Shown: positions 1-11,639 of the stretch, piece by piece
Layout of the letters: every line of letters begins with the position of its first letter
Position numbering within the stretch: the first letter of the stretch is position 1
Assembly: GCA_018398805.1 (NCBI GenBank)
Contig: JAGFBZ010002341.1
Span: 496,001 to 560,000 of the forward strand
Direction of reading: 5' to 3'
DNA: 64,000 nt
Source of the DNA: Hirundichthys speculiger
Taxonomy: Eukaryota > Chordata > Actinopteri > Beloniformes > Exocoetidae
Program-made: the position numbers and the translations under genes
Notes under the pieces: model-generated
Databases searched by the model: none
What the model was told of the DNA's origin: nothing
Seen by the model: only the letters and a program-made list of their open reading frames with translations

Positions 1-2159
1 AGGTCACGTCGTATTGGCACAAAAAAAGCCTTCCTTGATAAGACGCCACTGTTTCCTTTTTGAAGATAAAACGGACTGAAATGGAGATGGCTCAGTGCTG
101 CACCGGCATGTGTGTGATGACACGCCAGCTTGACGTGATCATCCTGAGGGGCAGGAGCGTTGTTAACCAAGAGTGTTGTTTTCTGTCATGCTGGGTGGCC
201 TGTGGCTATAGCTTTGTCTTACTTTAAACTCCATTTAACCCAAACAGCTATGTATATTTCTAATTTATGCTGAGAGTTTGTCTAAAATTCTACTATAAAG
301 TTAAACTGAGCGCCTTAGATTCAACTAGACCTCCTCGTTACCACAATTCATTTCAGTTTCATCTCTAATCACTTTAAAGCCAGTGGATAAACAGAGACTG
401 ATCATTCCCGGTTTTGCCAAGTAATCAAGTGATCTGGACTCGAGGCAGTCACTAATCAGCATCTCTTATCGCACCAATCAGCCGTTCCATGCGGCTGCCT
501 TCGGATGCCGAGATCCATCACCTCCAGAGTCAGGGAGATGATTGCTCAACGGTGGGGTTATGTCACTGGCTGATGATGGGGATTGTTGTGGTAATTGGGC
601 ATCAACACCACATGTCCAGGGAAAAAAAGAAGAAAAAAAAGAGTGCATAGGTGTAGATGTGGCAGGAAAGCCTTCCACTGTTTCCAGACACATTGCAATG
701 TAGGTCAATCCCCTCTTAGTGACGTTTATATCCTCAGTGGACTTTCTCATAACCAGAAGTTATGTTTTCTTGGTGGCGAGAGCACTAGCTTTACTCAGGT
801 GACAGAGATTTGGAGTCACAAGCAAGAAAAAAAGAAAAGGGACTGGACAGAGAGCTTCTTCTCTGAAGACAGCTCGGCTAAATGCATTGATGACACGTTT
901 TTTTTGGGGAGGAAGTTAGAAACAATCGGTTACGATTAAATCCTGACGAGGATTACAGCAAAGCTTTCCTGCAGCTGTGACATCTCCTGCTGATCAGGTG
1001 GAGCCACATCCATTCACCGAGCCGCACACAAAATGGAGACGTTAGACATCTATAGATGTGATGTCATCCAGAAATCACTTACCCTGCCTTTATGTATGAG
1101 TAGAAACCACTGCAAGTCCTGCAGAAAAATATAATTCGGTACTCGCACTAATATCTTGTTAAATTCTACTTAATGGAGTCATCTGAAATCTGCTCTCTGA
1201 AGTAGATGCAGCTCAGCTTTTACATATTAGGCTGCATGTCATTATTTGGAGTTTAGCTTAATCTGCTGATTATTTCCTCGACTGATGATGTGATTTAGAA
1301 AATAATCTCTCAGCTCACAATATTTGCTTTGTCCAGACATCTTAAATTAACCAAATAATTGGAAAGAAAAGCAGCTTTGTTTTACCTCCATGGAGAAAAT
1401 TACTCAAATGACCAAAATGTCTATCAGATATAATTTAAAAGGGAGCGTTGCTGCTTTTTTTCTAGATATAATTAAAAGTACGACAAATGATTGTACTGCA
1501 TTTAATAAGCTCTGTACATGTTGAGAAAACTATGAAGCTGTCAGACGGATTAAGGGGAGTATTTTCCATCTCCTCTGAAATATAAAGGAGTGCAAGTACA
1601 GCAAAGCAACCCTCATCTCAATCTCAAGTATTTCAGTCGAAGTAATCGGTAATGTAAAACCACTGCACAAGCTGCACCTTGAAACTGTTGAATTTGGACG
1701 GTATAAATGCATATCTGTGCTCCAGCTTGTATACCGGCTGCACTGTTCCCAGAATAAAACCAGACGTGATATGAACTGACCCTGATCTGTGCGACTGTTG
1801 TCGATCCGTCCGTTCATCTGGCCGTCCGTCTGCTTGACGCAGTTGCATTTTGGAGCAGCGCTAATTGCCCCGGGGGTGGGTTGCCACAGCATATGTTTGC
1901 ATGCCGTGCAGCATTGGCAGCGCCGACCGCAATTCAAGGAAACGGCACGAATGAAGCTGCCGTTACCATTTGCAAGGAGGGAGGCCTCAGTCTTGAACCA
2001 TTTTTCTTCTTTTCCTGCCAGCTTTTGGTGTTCAAGTCTATTCCTTACTCACTCTTCAGCAAACACATTGTTTTTGAGGGCACACAGGGCTCTTTTTTTG
2101 TTTTTAAGGTTACAAAAAGTGAAAGTATTGATTTTTTTTTGGAGAGGCCATTTTGGCGC

Positions 2160-2195
<36 letters not shown>

Positions 2196-2689
2196 TTTTT
2201 GGCGGCGTGGTGTTAAAAACAGCTATTTGCTGGGATGACAAATGGACTGAAGCTCAGAATGAAGGGTTATTTTTGGCGATGCCGCAGTTACTCGTCTCTG
2301 GTGTTCATCCTCCACGATCTGACGGAGGGAAAGGTTCGAGAGACTTCCTGAAGGACTCCTGCAGTTAATAAAAAGCTGCCGGTGTATTAATCCCCCATGA
2401 GGCCTGTGCTGAGGAGTAAAGCGCCGCCGTGCTTTCTGGGGCTTGATCATTAATAAGATGTCATAATCACCTCGCTGCTCCTCCCTCACCTCTTTCTTAC
2501 GTTATCTGTGATGAAAGGTGCAGGCGTAAATTGATTTAATTCCACCGGGTTGTAAAACGATTCAGAAACATAAATGCAGATGAGAAGAGGGTGTCGGAGA
2601 GATCATGGGCCTTAATAAACCTGTGAATGATCATCCGTGTTATCGTGTTTGTGTTTTATGGGGAAAATTTATCCGGGGGGGGGGGGAAT
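1..2689. other. Unique non-coding DNA
   Basis: No gene or recognisable transposon is visible here. Open frames are short and several pass through homopolymers. The only simple repeat of note is the T run at 2165-2192. The part from about 2380 to 2640 has mixed composition with TTAATAA- and ATGATCAT-like words and no low-complexity decay, so it could be a regulatory element, but the sequence alone does not show this. Confidence 0.6.
2165..2192. repeat. T homopolymer, 28 nt
   Basis: An uninterrupted run of 28 T. It could be a decayed retroposon tail on the minus strand, but no retroposon body is recognisable beside it. Confidence 0.9.
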
Positions 2690-2800
2690 CATGTCCTTCA
2701 CTTGGAAGGTTGGCAGGTTGATCTCCATTCCTGCCAGTTGTCTGTGTCCTTGACCAAGGCGCTGAACGTCCAAATAAGTCCTGACATGTTGATCTTTGTG
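2690..2800 (+). mobile_element. Possible tRNA-derived SINE fragment
   Basis: The stretch has a B-box-like word (GGTTGATCTCC, near 2716) followed by a segment resembling the 'tgtccttgggcaaggcactgaac' type of block found in many fish SINEs; here it reads tgtccttgaccaaggcgctg. The A box and tail are not clear, so this would be a truncated, diverged copy. Family resemblance is from memory and was not searched. Confidence 0.4.
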
Positions 2801-3714
2801 TGATTTGCGAATCCCTGCAGAACCTAAAAACAAGGATAAAAAAAAGGTGCCGTCCAAGTCCAGACAATTTACCATTTAGTCCAGAAGAGAGTGTAGGTGC
2901 GTGCACATAAATACTCGAGGATGCAACAATGGTTTCACACCGGTTATGACAGAGTTATGCGTCTGGGCTCCTCTCTCTCTCCCCGCGTGAAATACACCTT
3001 GGAAAATGGCTTCACTTGTGTGCGAGAGGACAGTAATATAAATTCTGATCCAAAATCCAGCTGAGCAGTAACTGGCAACCATATGAGCCCACCTCATTGT
3101 TGTGCTAAGATGTGTGGGGGGCTGACAGCATGATCCTGAATGAATGATGGGAGGTCCAACTCCCTGAAACAAGCACTCCAACCCCCCCTGGGAAATCAAA
3201 CAAGGTACGAACCGAGGGAGCAAAACAGCCTCTACAATTGCAGTGTGACGATCTGTGCTGTTGAGGAAGTCATTTTTCACGGTGGTACTCCGGTGCCTTT
3301 GCTCAAACATGCCCACGGTGAGGCTGTTATCGGAACAAATTGTGTTTTCTGGGGGAAAGTGACCAAGTGAGCTCATCACGACTGCCACACTGTTAATGAG
3401 GATTAAAAGGGAGTGCTGCGCCAGTTGATCAGGGAAGTGATTGCTTGGGATTAAACCAGAGTTCTGGATTTTCTGACCTCAAAATATGACCCTCCACAGA
3501 CTTGAAGATTGACACTTTAAAGCCACGTCCATCACTCTATTTATAAATGTAAGCTGCGTAAGTGATGGACGTGATGAGCTCAGTTCTCATGTGAGAATCC
3601 AGTGCAAAAGGGATGATGCTGATGTCTGTGTAGCATGTTGTCAAATTCTCATACAAGGATATAAATACGGACAATTATAAAGCCTGCCTGGGTGAAACTG
3701 AAGACATCAGTTAA
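2801..3714. other. Non-coding stretch with a small inverted repeat
   Basis: A 170-codon open frame on the minus strand (2876-3388) has no recognisable domain and is treated as chance. A 13-nt perfect inverted repeat (CACGTCCATCACT at 3524-3536, complement at 3561-3573) flanks a 24-nt loop containing the TATA-like word TATTTATAA. Nothing else is recognised. Confidence 0.5.
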
Positions 3715-3722
3715 TAAGATAG

Positions 3723-4998
3723 TAGGACTGTAGCGATGCACAAATCTTGCGATACGATACACGATATTCAGTTCACGATACGATATTTATCGATATTCAT
3801 CTTACAATACATTTACATAATTTTCCAAAAGATTTTAAAGGGACATCTTTTGAGTGTTCCAATGACTTTGTTTGAATTTATTGAACTGAAAGCATCAATT
3901 ACACATTATATGGCTGACAGGCAGCTTGCAAATACTGGACAAAATGAATAAAAGATTTGAGAAAAATAGTTTCATTTATTTAAACAGTGCAAATTGTTCC
4001 TTGCAAACTTTTAAAGGTGGGACACAGGGGTTTTGAAAGAAGCTTAGAATAATAGATACCCGCAGCTGAAATGTCGATACTCGATAAAATATCGATATAT
4101 ATTGTAGTGCAGGGCGGTATGACCAGAAATTTATATCACGGTATTTTTCAAAATTATATCGGTTTCACGGTATATCACGGTATTTTTTTTTTGAAGGCAC
4201 AACTGGGTGTTAACCACATTTTTTTAATCATTTAGAGAGGAATTGCTGCAGTAAATTGGCTTAGAATGACCTATTTTACTGTCACGAGGAGTGAATATTG
4301 TAGAAAAACATTAATATCTACACTAGTATTAATACAGGTCTGCATGGCCTCACAAAATGATACTATTTACAAAGAGGTGGCACTCGTGATTCTAATTAAG
4401 TGAAGGAATCAGAATGCATGATAGTTGCAGTTAAAATACAGAACCCTTTTATTTTTCAAATTTTGCAAACAACTTGAAAAAACATATTTGTAAAAAAATC
4501 AACATTAACTACACAATGTAAACAACGTTCTAAAGTTGTAGCCGCGGGAGGCAACACCAGCCTGGTGTTGCAGACCTACAACTTTAGCTCAGCAACATTT
4601 GCAGATTATTGTAGTTTGTTGGACGTCGTCTTTTTTAAATCCAAAGAACTTCCACACGACAGACACGGCTCCTCGTTTAGGAAGAAGTTCCTCAGTCTCA
4701 TGTTGCCGTTCTGGAGCTTCCACTTGTTTGCTGACTTTTGCTGTTTGCAGCCATCACCGTTTAACCATAAACTAGTAGCGTGTTGTGCCTCCAGTGCGAC
4801 TGCAAAACAGTCCCCTGTCAAAACAATGTTCTGCAGCACTTACGTTCCGCCGCGCGGTGTTCCCAACATCGTGTACACTACAGTACATACTCACCGGTAT
4901 TACGGTATATGAAAAATTCATATCATAAGAAAAATAAACACTGATATTCGGTATGAACCCTGCACTAATCGCAGTAACGATAAAATCGCTCAGCTCTA
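3723..4998. mobile_element. Non-autonomous hAT element, copy 1, carrying a nested hAT
   Basis: The ends are an imperfect terminal inverted repeat: taggactgtagcga on the left and the complement of tagagctgagcga on the right. The flanking 8-mers taagatag (3715-3722) and aaggatag (4999-5006) match at 6 of 8, fitting an aged hAT target duplication. The interior is rich in CGATA words (cgatacgatattta, atcgatatat), typical of short fish hAT elements. A second copy lies inverted at 61004-61611, which supports these boundaries. No transposase is encoded. The copy is split by the element at 4105-4967. Confidence 0.8.
4105..4967. mobile_element. hAT-like element nested in copy 1
   Basis: Terminal inverted repeats are tagtgcagggcggtatgac on the left and the complement of ggtatgaaccctgcacta on the right. 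It separates two parts of the outer element: the left part ends in a CGATATATAT word and the right part resumes with cgcagtaacgataaaatcg. A clear target duplication is not visible, so ends may be off by a few bases. Short open frames inside (for example 4565-4912) have no recognisable transposase motif. Confidence 0.75.
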
Positions 4999-5006
4999 AA
5001 GGATAG

Positions 5007-6015
5007 GCACTGGGGTAGGGGGTCGTCGCCACAAACTGATGAGACTTCATAAGAGTTGGTTCACTGCTCCTGAGAGGATGGTTGTCCTATGAAACCGACG
5101 TGTTTCGGCATCAAAGATCGAATTAGGAAAAGTGCCGTGACGGGTCACCTTTGTGTTTCTGTGACCTTGAAGTGTATTAAAGCTTCACTGTTGATGCACC
5201 AGTTTTTCTTCATGAACTGTGGGACAGGTATTGATTATGAGAAGCTCGACGGCGTCAATTCCTCCAGTCAGAAAATTTACGAGCGGCTCCTGCATCCCGG
5301 TTTCTCTGTGAAGATGACGGAGTTGCTCATCCAGTGTTCGACATCGCCGTGGATTACTCCATAATTATGTATTGCCTTTTTTTTTTTTTTTTTAATATTT
5401 TTTTTCAGTTCACCACAGTAGAATGAAATGCAAATCTCTTTTGTTTCCTTCTCCAGTGTCATTATGTGCTTTTTGTTCCCCTGTGACAAATTGAGAGCTG
5501 AATTAAATGAGCAGTCTGATGGATTTTTTTTTTTTTTTTTTTTTCCCCTGGTTATGGAGTGGAGTATTGGTGCTGAGCTCTTTATATTTTCAAGCTGTTT
5601 TTGTCGTTTGCGTTCAAATCTCCGACGCATATTTGATGATGGGATGAGCAACATCCAGAGCTTCAGCTTGAGATGGAGACGCACAGTGCAACTCTGACAT
5701 CACTAAATCATCGCGGACGTAGATGGGCTTAATTATTTCCTACATGCAAGTAGACAAATATGAAAGCTTACGTGCATCCATAGGAAGTCTCTTTGGGAGT
5801 TTTCAGTCTTCTGTAAACCATCTGTCCCAACCGATTCCCTGCAAAGATGCTCCAGATTTTTAATCTTGCTGATATCACTTATGTTGATTTAGGGGCTTTG
5901 ACTTTTAGAGTGCAGCACAGCGGTGTGGCGCACAGCCCCTGTTGTGCTTTAATTTTAACCAGAGGCACTGCTTTAAGTATATTCGGTAAGGCCGTCGCAT
6001 AGACAGAGTTCAGCT
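5007..6015. other. Non-coding stretch with two T runs
   Basis: No gene or known repeat is recognised. T-rich runs lie near 5378-5405 and 5526-5544. The 135-codon minus-strand frame across them is translated largely from these runs (polylysine) and is not credible. Confidence 0.55.
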
Positions 6016-6019
6016 GTTG

Positions 6020-6460
6020 CTTGCAGAATTCATTTTATTTAAAAGCATTTCTGATAGTCAAAAACCAGGTCTCAATGGCATTTTATTTGTGAAGCGCCAT
6101 TCGAAACACAAGGTGCTTAAGGTAAAAATCTTCAAGCAGTCGGACAAAAACGAACGAAGCTTCAAGATAAATAAAGGTCATATAACATCGGGAAAGGATC
6201 ACTGATAAAAGTATGTTTTAAGAAGGGATTTAAAAGAGATCACTGACTCGGCTGACCTGATTTCTTCAAGCCAACTGTTCCACAGTTGTGGTCTAACTGC
6301 AAATGCCTCTTTTTTTTGTTTTCTGACCAGGCCTTGGAACAGATGACAGGCCTCTGGGGGGCTTTAGTGGAATCTGTCAGTATATAGTCTTTGTGATCTT
6401 ATGCTTAACAAAATCCTAAATCTTCTTTTGTTGCTCTAAATGCCAGCTCAGGAAGCTATG
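6020..6460 (+). repeat. Diverged teleost interspersed repeat fragment
   Basis: Words such as 'gaagcgccattcgaaacacaa', 'gatcactgactcggctgacc' in short form, and a phrase ending in ctgttccacagttgtgg recall a widespread fish interspersed repeat that I cannot name with certainty. No reading frame or terminal structure survives. A fragment of what looks like a related repeat is at 37470-37690. A repeat-library search would settle the family. Confidence 0.4.
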
Positions 6461-7373
6461 CAGTACTGCTTTGCAGCTCCCCGTTTTGAGTCAGCAGGTG
6501 TAAAAGAGGTGGCGTGTCAGTTGTTGGACTGAGTTCGCTACCTGGCATCAGCACTGAGTCAGCAACTGGTATCAAACTGAGTCTGGGCATCGGTCGATGC
6601 TGTAGACCTGCTCTACATTTATCCTGACCAGATCTGTCCGAATGTCCTCGTGTCAGGTGTCGCCACCAGGACATCTGAAACGCAAACGCACGTTGCAGTC
6701 CAGCACGCCCACCGCTGTCGGCACGCGAGTCCAGGGACGATTGACTGCGGGTCCCAGCATCCTTCCACGTGGAAGGGTCCTTGAATGGCTGCCAGCTCGT
6801 TGAGCTGAGGATCTGCGGAGCACAACAGAATATGTTCTCTTTAAAATAAGACTCTGCTCTCAGTGCGGAAAAGTGCTGCCAGCCAATGGCCAGCTGTCTC
6901 CTATAAATTTTGCTTTTTATATAATTTTACCTGATGTGGTACAAGGAAGTCATTTCTGCAGCAAAGTTGGTTATTCCAACATCAGAGTCGATGGGGGTTT
7001 GCTCCGTTTCGGTCCTAATTGTCACTCGAGGAGCTGCAATTTTTGTTTCTTCCCGGATTCCAAGCGGGGATGTTGGCGGCTTGGTTGGTTGACACCCGGA
7101 AACCCAGAGAAGAAAGTAAAAACATTGAAACATTTCTACTTGATTATCAGGCCAGACGTCAAGGCTCCTTGTGACAGGCCTGAAGTTGTTCCCAAAAAAC
7201 CCTCGAGTTGAAATGGTCATTTGCTGATGTGCAGTTACAGGGACGTCAATCTTTCAACTGATGTTCAACTGAAAGAAATTGATTCTCATTAACTCTTCAA
7301 CGCCAAGGAGGCAGCTGCTTAACAAACTTGGATTTTCTGTCTCCTTTGGTTTTTGCAGACGAGTTGACTAGAC
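6461..7373. other. Non-coding stretch
   Basis: Mixed-composition DNA. Overlapping open frames of 66-112 codons lie on both strands near 6456-7220 but show no domain, no codon bias that I can judge, and no clear splice pattern. Nothing recognised. Confidence 0.5.
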
Positions 7374-8115
7374 TAGGGTTGGGCATCGTTTGGATTTTAA
7401 CGATTCTGATTCAGATTCTCTGTTTCGATTCCTGTTCAAAACGATTCTCGATTCCGATTCTTTGATGTGTAGGTCAACAGATCGCGACTTACTTAACAGT
7501 AGAATTTTTTTTTCATAAAAACTCCTCGCAGCCAATGTGAATGGGGTGTCACGTTATTTGTTCGGCTTTGGACGGCTTGGGAAAACGTTCTGGACACCTC
7601 GAGTCACTGTTGCAGGTCCCCAGCAGCAATATTTCACCATGGCGTTATTGTAGTATAATATTAACACTGATGATACACATCAGAAAATATAGCGAATTAA
7701 CACAGTCCTTAATGGAGGAGCAGAAAGTTTGTCCGACCTAGCAACAGTAACTAGGAAGGGGGCGGTGCTTACCGAAAGGTCAATTAAATACGGTATACCC
7801 GTTTATTTTTGTGATGCCATGCAGGCGAAGGTGTTTTGCCATATTAGTCGTGCACCCTCCTTTGGCAGTAAGACGGCTTCCCGCAGATGTTGCACTGCGC
7901 CAGGTAGCCGTCATTTCCCGGACTGAAATGCAGCCAAACTCGAAGCGGCGTCTCTTGGGATCCATGTTGTGGCGAGTGAAATCCCATCGGTGACGGACGT
8001 GACGTCGACACTAGCGCGGAGTTGAGAACGCCGGGCGGAGTAACATCAACAAACAATTCCAGAACTGGACATTAGGAACCGATTCCTACTTGGAATCGTT
8101 TTTCGGTGACCAACC
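7374..8115 (-). mobile_element. hAT relic with BED-finger exon
   Basis: The left end starts tagggttgggcatcgttt and the right end closes with an ACCAACCC word; both are lined with AACGATTC/GGAATCG words, the usual edge of a fish hAT family. Between them on the minus strand lies a decayed BED zinc finger (see 7810-7965). I could not find a convincing 8-bp target duplication, so the right boundary is approximate. The rest of the transposase is absent. Confidence 0.7.
7810..7965 (-). pseudogene. BED zinc finger of a hAT transposase, frameshifted
   Basis: BED fingers bind the ends of hAT elements. In one minus frame the sequence reads VWLHF then CNICGK, giving the aromatic start and the C-x2-C pair. 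After a shift to the next frame it reads TAKGG, TTNMAKHLRLHG, giving the two ligand histidines spaced H-x3-H. The finger is therefore complete in content but broken by at least one frameshift. No downstream hAT dimerisation region is present. It lies inside the hAT relic. Confidence 0.75.
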
Positions 8116-9491
8116 CGAGTCATCACCACAAAAATGACTTAAGATACCAAATATATGTCCAAGAGAGAACTGGTCCTAAAACTGACTCCTGAGCAATGCC
8201 CTACGTTTGCAGAAATGGAAAACTTCATGTCAGGATAGCTGAGTCTGAGTCTATCAGGCTGAGTCTGATAACTATTTGAATCTGAATCTGTGTGAAAGGC
8301 TGCAGCTGGTTAACGGAGGAACCAGGATCACTAGTGACTTTGAGCTGAGCAGTTTCTGTGGTGTTATTGTTCCTGAAGCTTGGTTGATTGCTTTCAAACA
8401 AATATTTCGTAACTGAGGAGTTGACAAGTTTTCCAAAGTTTTCTTTTTTTTTTTTTTTTTTAAATGAAAGGCAGCTTGGATATTGGCCTGTACTTGAAGT
8501 TAGCATTGCCCTGCCATAGCATTTTATTTACAATTTGATTTGTTTGCAGTCTTTACCAACTTCCAGGAAGAAACAATTTATAGCGCAGGTCCTGATAGCG
8601 CTTCTGTTGACCGACCTTGTGCGTTCATCCTCCCTGTGGGAGATCCAAGGTGAACAGCGGGGGGGTAAAAAAAGCTACCTTGCTGGCTTCCCACCAGCAG
8701 ACTCTGGGTGCTTTCTCATTACCTTATTTCACGTCTTTGCTCCCTGGGTAAGCTGCAAATCCCTTCAGTCTGCCATGATGAGTGATGTCTCAATCCCCTT
8801 ATTGCTGCTCTGAGGAGCAAAGGTCAAGGAGCAATCGAGGAGGTTGCCTGGAGGAGACATGAGTGAGGGCATATAAGACCATGCTTGGTGGAAGTTTGTA
8901 ATCCCCTTTATGCTGCCATCATCAGAAATTGAGCTTTCATTTTACTCGAGCTCTTTCCACACCTGACATCATCTCTTCTCTGTGCTTCACTTGGAAGTGA
9001 CTAACGAGAAGCAATAAGATGTAAGTGAGAGACATGGACAGTTGAGACAAATGACGAGCACCTATTGACTGGTGTTAAATTTGTTCTGGGCCTCTCCAGG
9101 GCTCAGCCCTAAGTTTTGTCATTATGTTGGGATACTTGTGTTTTGTTATCTCCAGTGATTTATATTCCAGCAACCTCCCCCTCTTGTTTTAAAGCCACAA
9201 AAAGCCACAATTATCTGCGACCGCTTCTGAACACAACAGTGAAACCCTGGTCTTCCTCGATAAATCTGTATGTGCATGTTGTAGTGTCTGCAGGACTTGG
9301 CTGCACGCCGTGACTCAAGTTAACAAGCAGTTATTAGACAGGCTCGAAACATTGTCTCTGACCCCTCACAAGTTCTCAAATTTGAGTATGTGATGATGTG
9401 AACTGGTAGGAGATACAGAGGCCCACTGCAGAGATATAACAGGTATAAACGCTCATTTGTCCCTCTCTCGATTAAGCTTCTCAACGGTGAC
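8116..9491. other. Non-coding stretch
   Basis: No gene or known repeat is recognised. A T run lies at about 8442-8461. The 92-codon frame at 8535-8813 shows no domain. Confidence 0.55.
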
Positions 9492-9493
9492 TA

Positions 9494-10277
9494 CTGTATT
9501 TTCTGGACTATAAAGCGCACTTTAATATAAGCTGCACCCACTAAAATTTAAACGAAATATATATTTTGTCACATGTAAGCCGCACCGGACTATAAGTCCG
9601 CCGGTATCCAGGCTGAGAAATAAGACATTTACATCGAAAGATTTTGTACCATAAGTGTTTATTCATATACCTGAACTGATTGTTTCTGAACAGTGCCTGT
9701 AACGCGACAGTAAAAGTGCTGATCAAAAAAAAACAGAGAAGTCATTGATGGTTTTATTCATTTTCCTCCTGTACACTAAAACCAAGTTGCTTTATTTTTC
9801 CTCCTCCTGTGTGCTGAAACCACCCCACACAGCAAAGACATCCGAAATGGACCTGTATCGGAGTCCACTTGCACTCAGTGCTGGATCTCCGCATCTGGAA
9901 TTAAAACCTTACCTCTGCGGCGGGTCCGCTCAGAACCCTGAAATCCGCCGAGGAACCAACAAACTGACTGGACAAACTGATAAATCCAGGTGTATCTGAG
10001 TAGCTACAATGGTCAGACACACCTGGATTAATCAGTTTGTCCAATAATAATAGGTATTGATGCTCACAAAATTAAAGTAGAGTAGCATAGCCAACATAGA
10101 CTACTTAACAAAAACAGAATAGCCTTTAACTACTTGGTTTGTTTTTGGTTTTTGCACTTCCTGCTAGAGCGCCCCCTGAGGGCTGAAGAAAAATTCATAG
10201 AAAAGCTGCATCTCTGTATAAGCCTCATGGTTTAAAGCGTGGGACAAAAGTAGCTGCTTATAGTCCAGAAAATACAG
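9494..10277. mobile_element. TA-flanked inverted-repeat element (MITE-like)
   Basis: The two ends are perfect complements: ctgtattttctggactat starts at 9494 and the complement ends at 10277. Each end is flanked by TA (9492-9493 and 10278-10279), the target duplication expected for Tc1/mariner-class elements. The inverted repeat including TA runs about 23 nt. The interior repeats 'ctataagtccg'-type words and encodes nothing recognisable. A separate palindromic unit sits inside at 9969-10043. The superfamily is inferred from the TA only. Confidence 0.8.
9969..10043. repeat. 75-nt palindromic unit, copy 1
   Basis: Left arm 9969-9999 and right arm 10013-10043 are complementary at 29 of 31 positions around a 13-nt spacer. 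Key words are GGACAAACTGAT and CACACCTGGATTAATC. A second copy with the same arms and a similar spacer, apparently reversed, is at 54759-54833. It sits inside the TA-flanked element at 9494-10277. It would form a stable hairpin as RNA or cruciform as DNA; whether it is a mobile unit is inference. Confidence 0.85.
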
Positions 10278-10299
10278 TAGATGCACCTTCCGAAGAAAG

Positions 10300-10440
10300 T
10301 AAATGCATTGGGGTGTATATGTGATGTGTATGTGTAATTTTCTGTTTGTGTCTCTGTGAACTTTATGTGCAACTCTGATCTGTGCCTCCAAGACAAATTT
10401 CTCCCATGGGAGACTAATAAAGTTAACCTTGAACCTTGAA
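10300..10440 (+). mobile_element. 3' tail of a non-LTR retrotransposon
   Basis: The sequence contains 'agacaaatttctcccatggg' followed by an AATAAAG word and a short tandem AACCTTG repeat at its end. This is the pattern of the 3' end of a fish LINE or dependent SINE. The copy is 5'-truncated: nothing coding precedes it, and it begins just after the TA-flanked element. Confidence 0.55.
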
Positions 10441-11639
10441 GTTGTTGAACAAAGCAGAAAATGAGGCAAGACTTTGTCAACTGTTTCACAGCAGTTGTAG
10501 TCTCTCCAGCATTTGGAGGGGTTTTCAAAAGAAAGTACACCCTGTGGGAAAGGGCCACAGGCCAGGAGATTGTTTTATTTATTTAGCTTTTTTTTTTTTT
10601 GTGTGTGTGTGTGTGATATGACCTTTTTTCCCCCCCCCCACATTTATTTGCACTGCAACAGTATTTCTCTTTAGAAATTATTCAATTCAATCATGGCAAA
10701 AGCCACTTGTGGTTTTTTAAGCATCAGCTCTTCAGAATCGTTTTCAAGGTCGTTTTGGGAGTATTGACTGATATTTCACGGGACTATGAAGAGTCCTGGA
10801 CAGATATGGGATGTTCAGACGCTGTTTTCAGCCCGTGTCTTCTGTCAACAACACTGCTGTTTATAGTTGACACAGACGCACGAGTGCACGCTCGGTTTCA
10901 TGAGCTCCATGCACTGCTGTGTCTGAAATGACTCTGGTGTGCCGACCAGAGGAATGTGTCCCATTGTGTTATTTACAGTTTGTCAGATGATGTCTGTCAG
11001 ATGTTATCTATGCGCCGCACTGACTCTGACCCTGAAACCACAGAGCCCCCTCCCCAGCATTGCTAATCCTAATATAAACATCGCCCTTTGCCATGTGCTT
11101 TTGTAACTGTAGTGGCAAGGCAAAGCTTCTGCCATCAAAACGTCTGAGCATCTTGTTTGCAGAGCTAACGACAAGACATTTGGCCGTTTCAGGATGACGG
11201 TGGATGGTGCAGTTAAAGCTAATCTGCCGGCCTGCGTGACTGCCGTTGGAACCGTAAAACCGGCGTACTGTCTTGTGTTTGGGCTTGAAAGTCACCTCGC
11301 GCTTCAACTGATGTTTACCAGTGACTTTTGAAAAGCAGTGCTCGTACCAGTGTGAGGCTTCCAGATGGGACCACTTGCCACGAGCATCGTTGGAACGTGA
11401 ATTTTCTGTCTTTCATGTCTAGGTTGCTGCTCCTTCAGGGAGAGTTGTGGTTATTGTCACAGATAATCAGTGTGTAGTGTCTACATAAAGGAAAATTATG
11501 TTTTTTTTTATTTTGCATTTTGCATTCACTGTGACTAGTTGATCCACGGAAATGAGTGCATGCACTCGAAGAGAGATAATTTAGAATAAATTGTCCTTAT
11601 ATTGACATTTAAATGGTTAACAAAGAAAATGGACCGGTA
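10441..11639. other. Non-coding stretch
   Basis: Contains a T run joined to (GT)n near 10590-10615 and a C run near 10631-10640. No gene or known transposon is recognised. Confidence 0.55.

Noticed and set aside
2876..3388. 170-codon minus-strand ORF
   Set aside because: No domain, odd composition, and no supporting splice or codon pattern; length is within chance for a 64-kb window.
5277..5684. 135-codon minus-strand ORF
   Set aside because: Built on T homopolymers read as polylysine.
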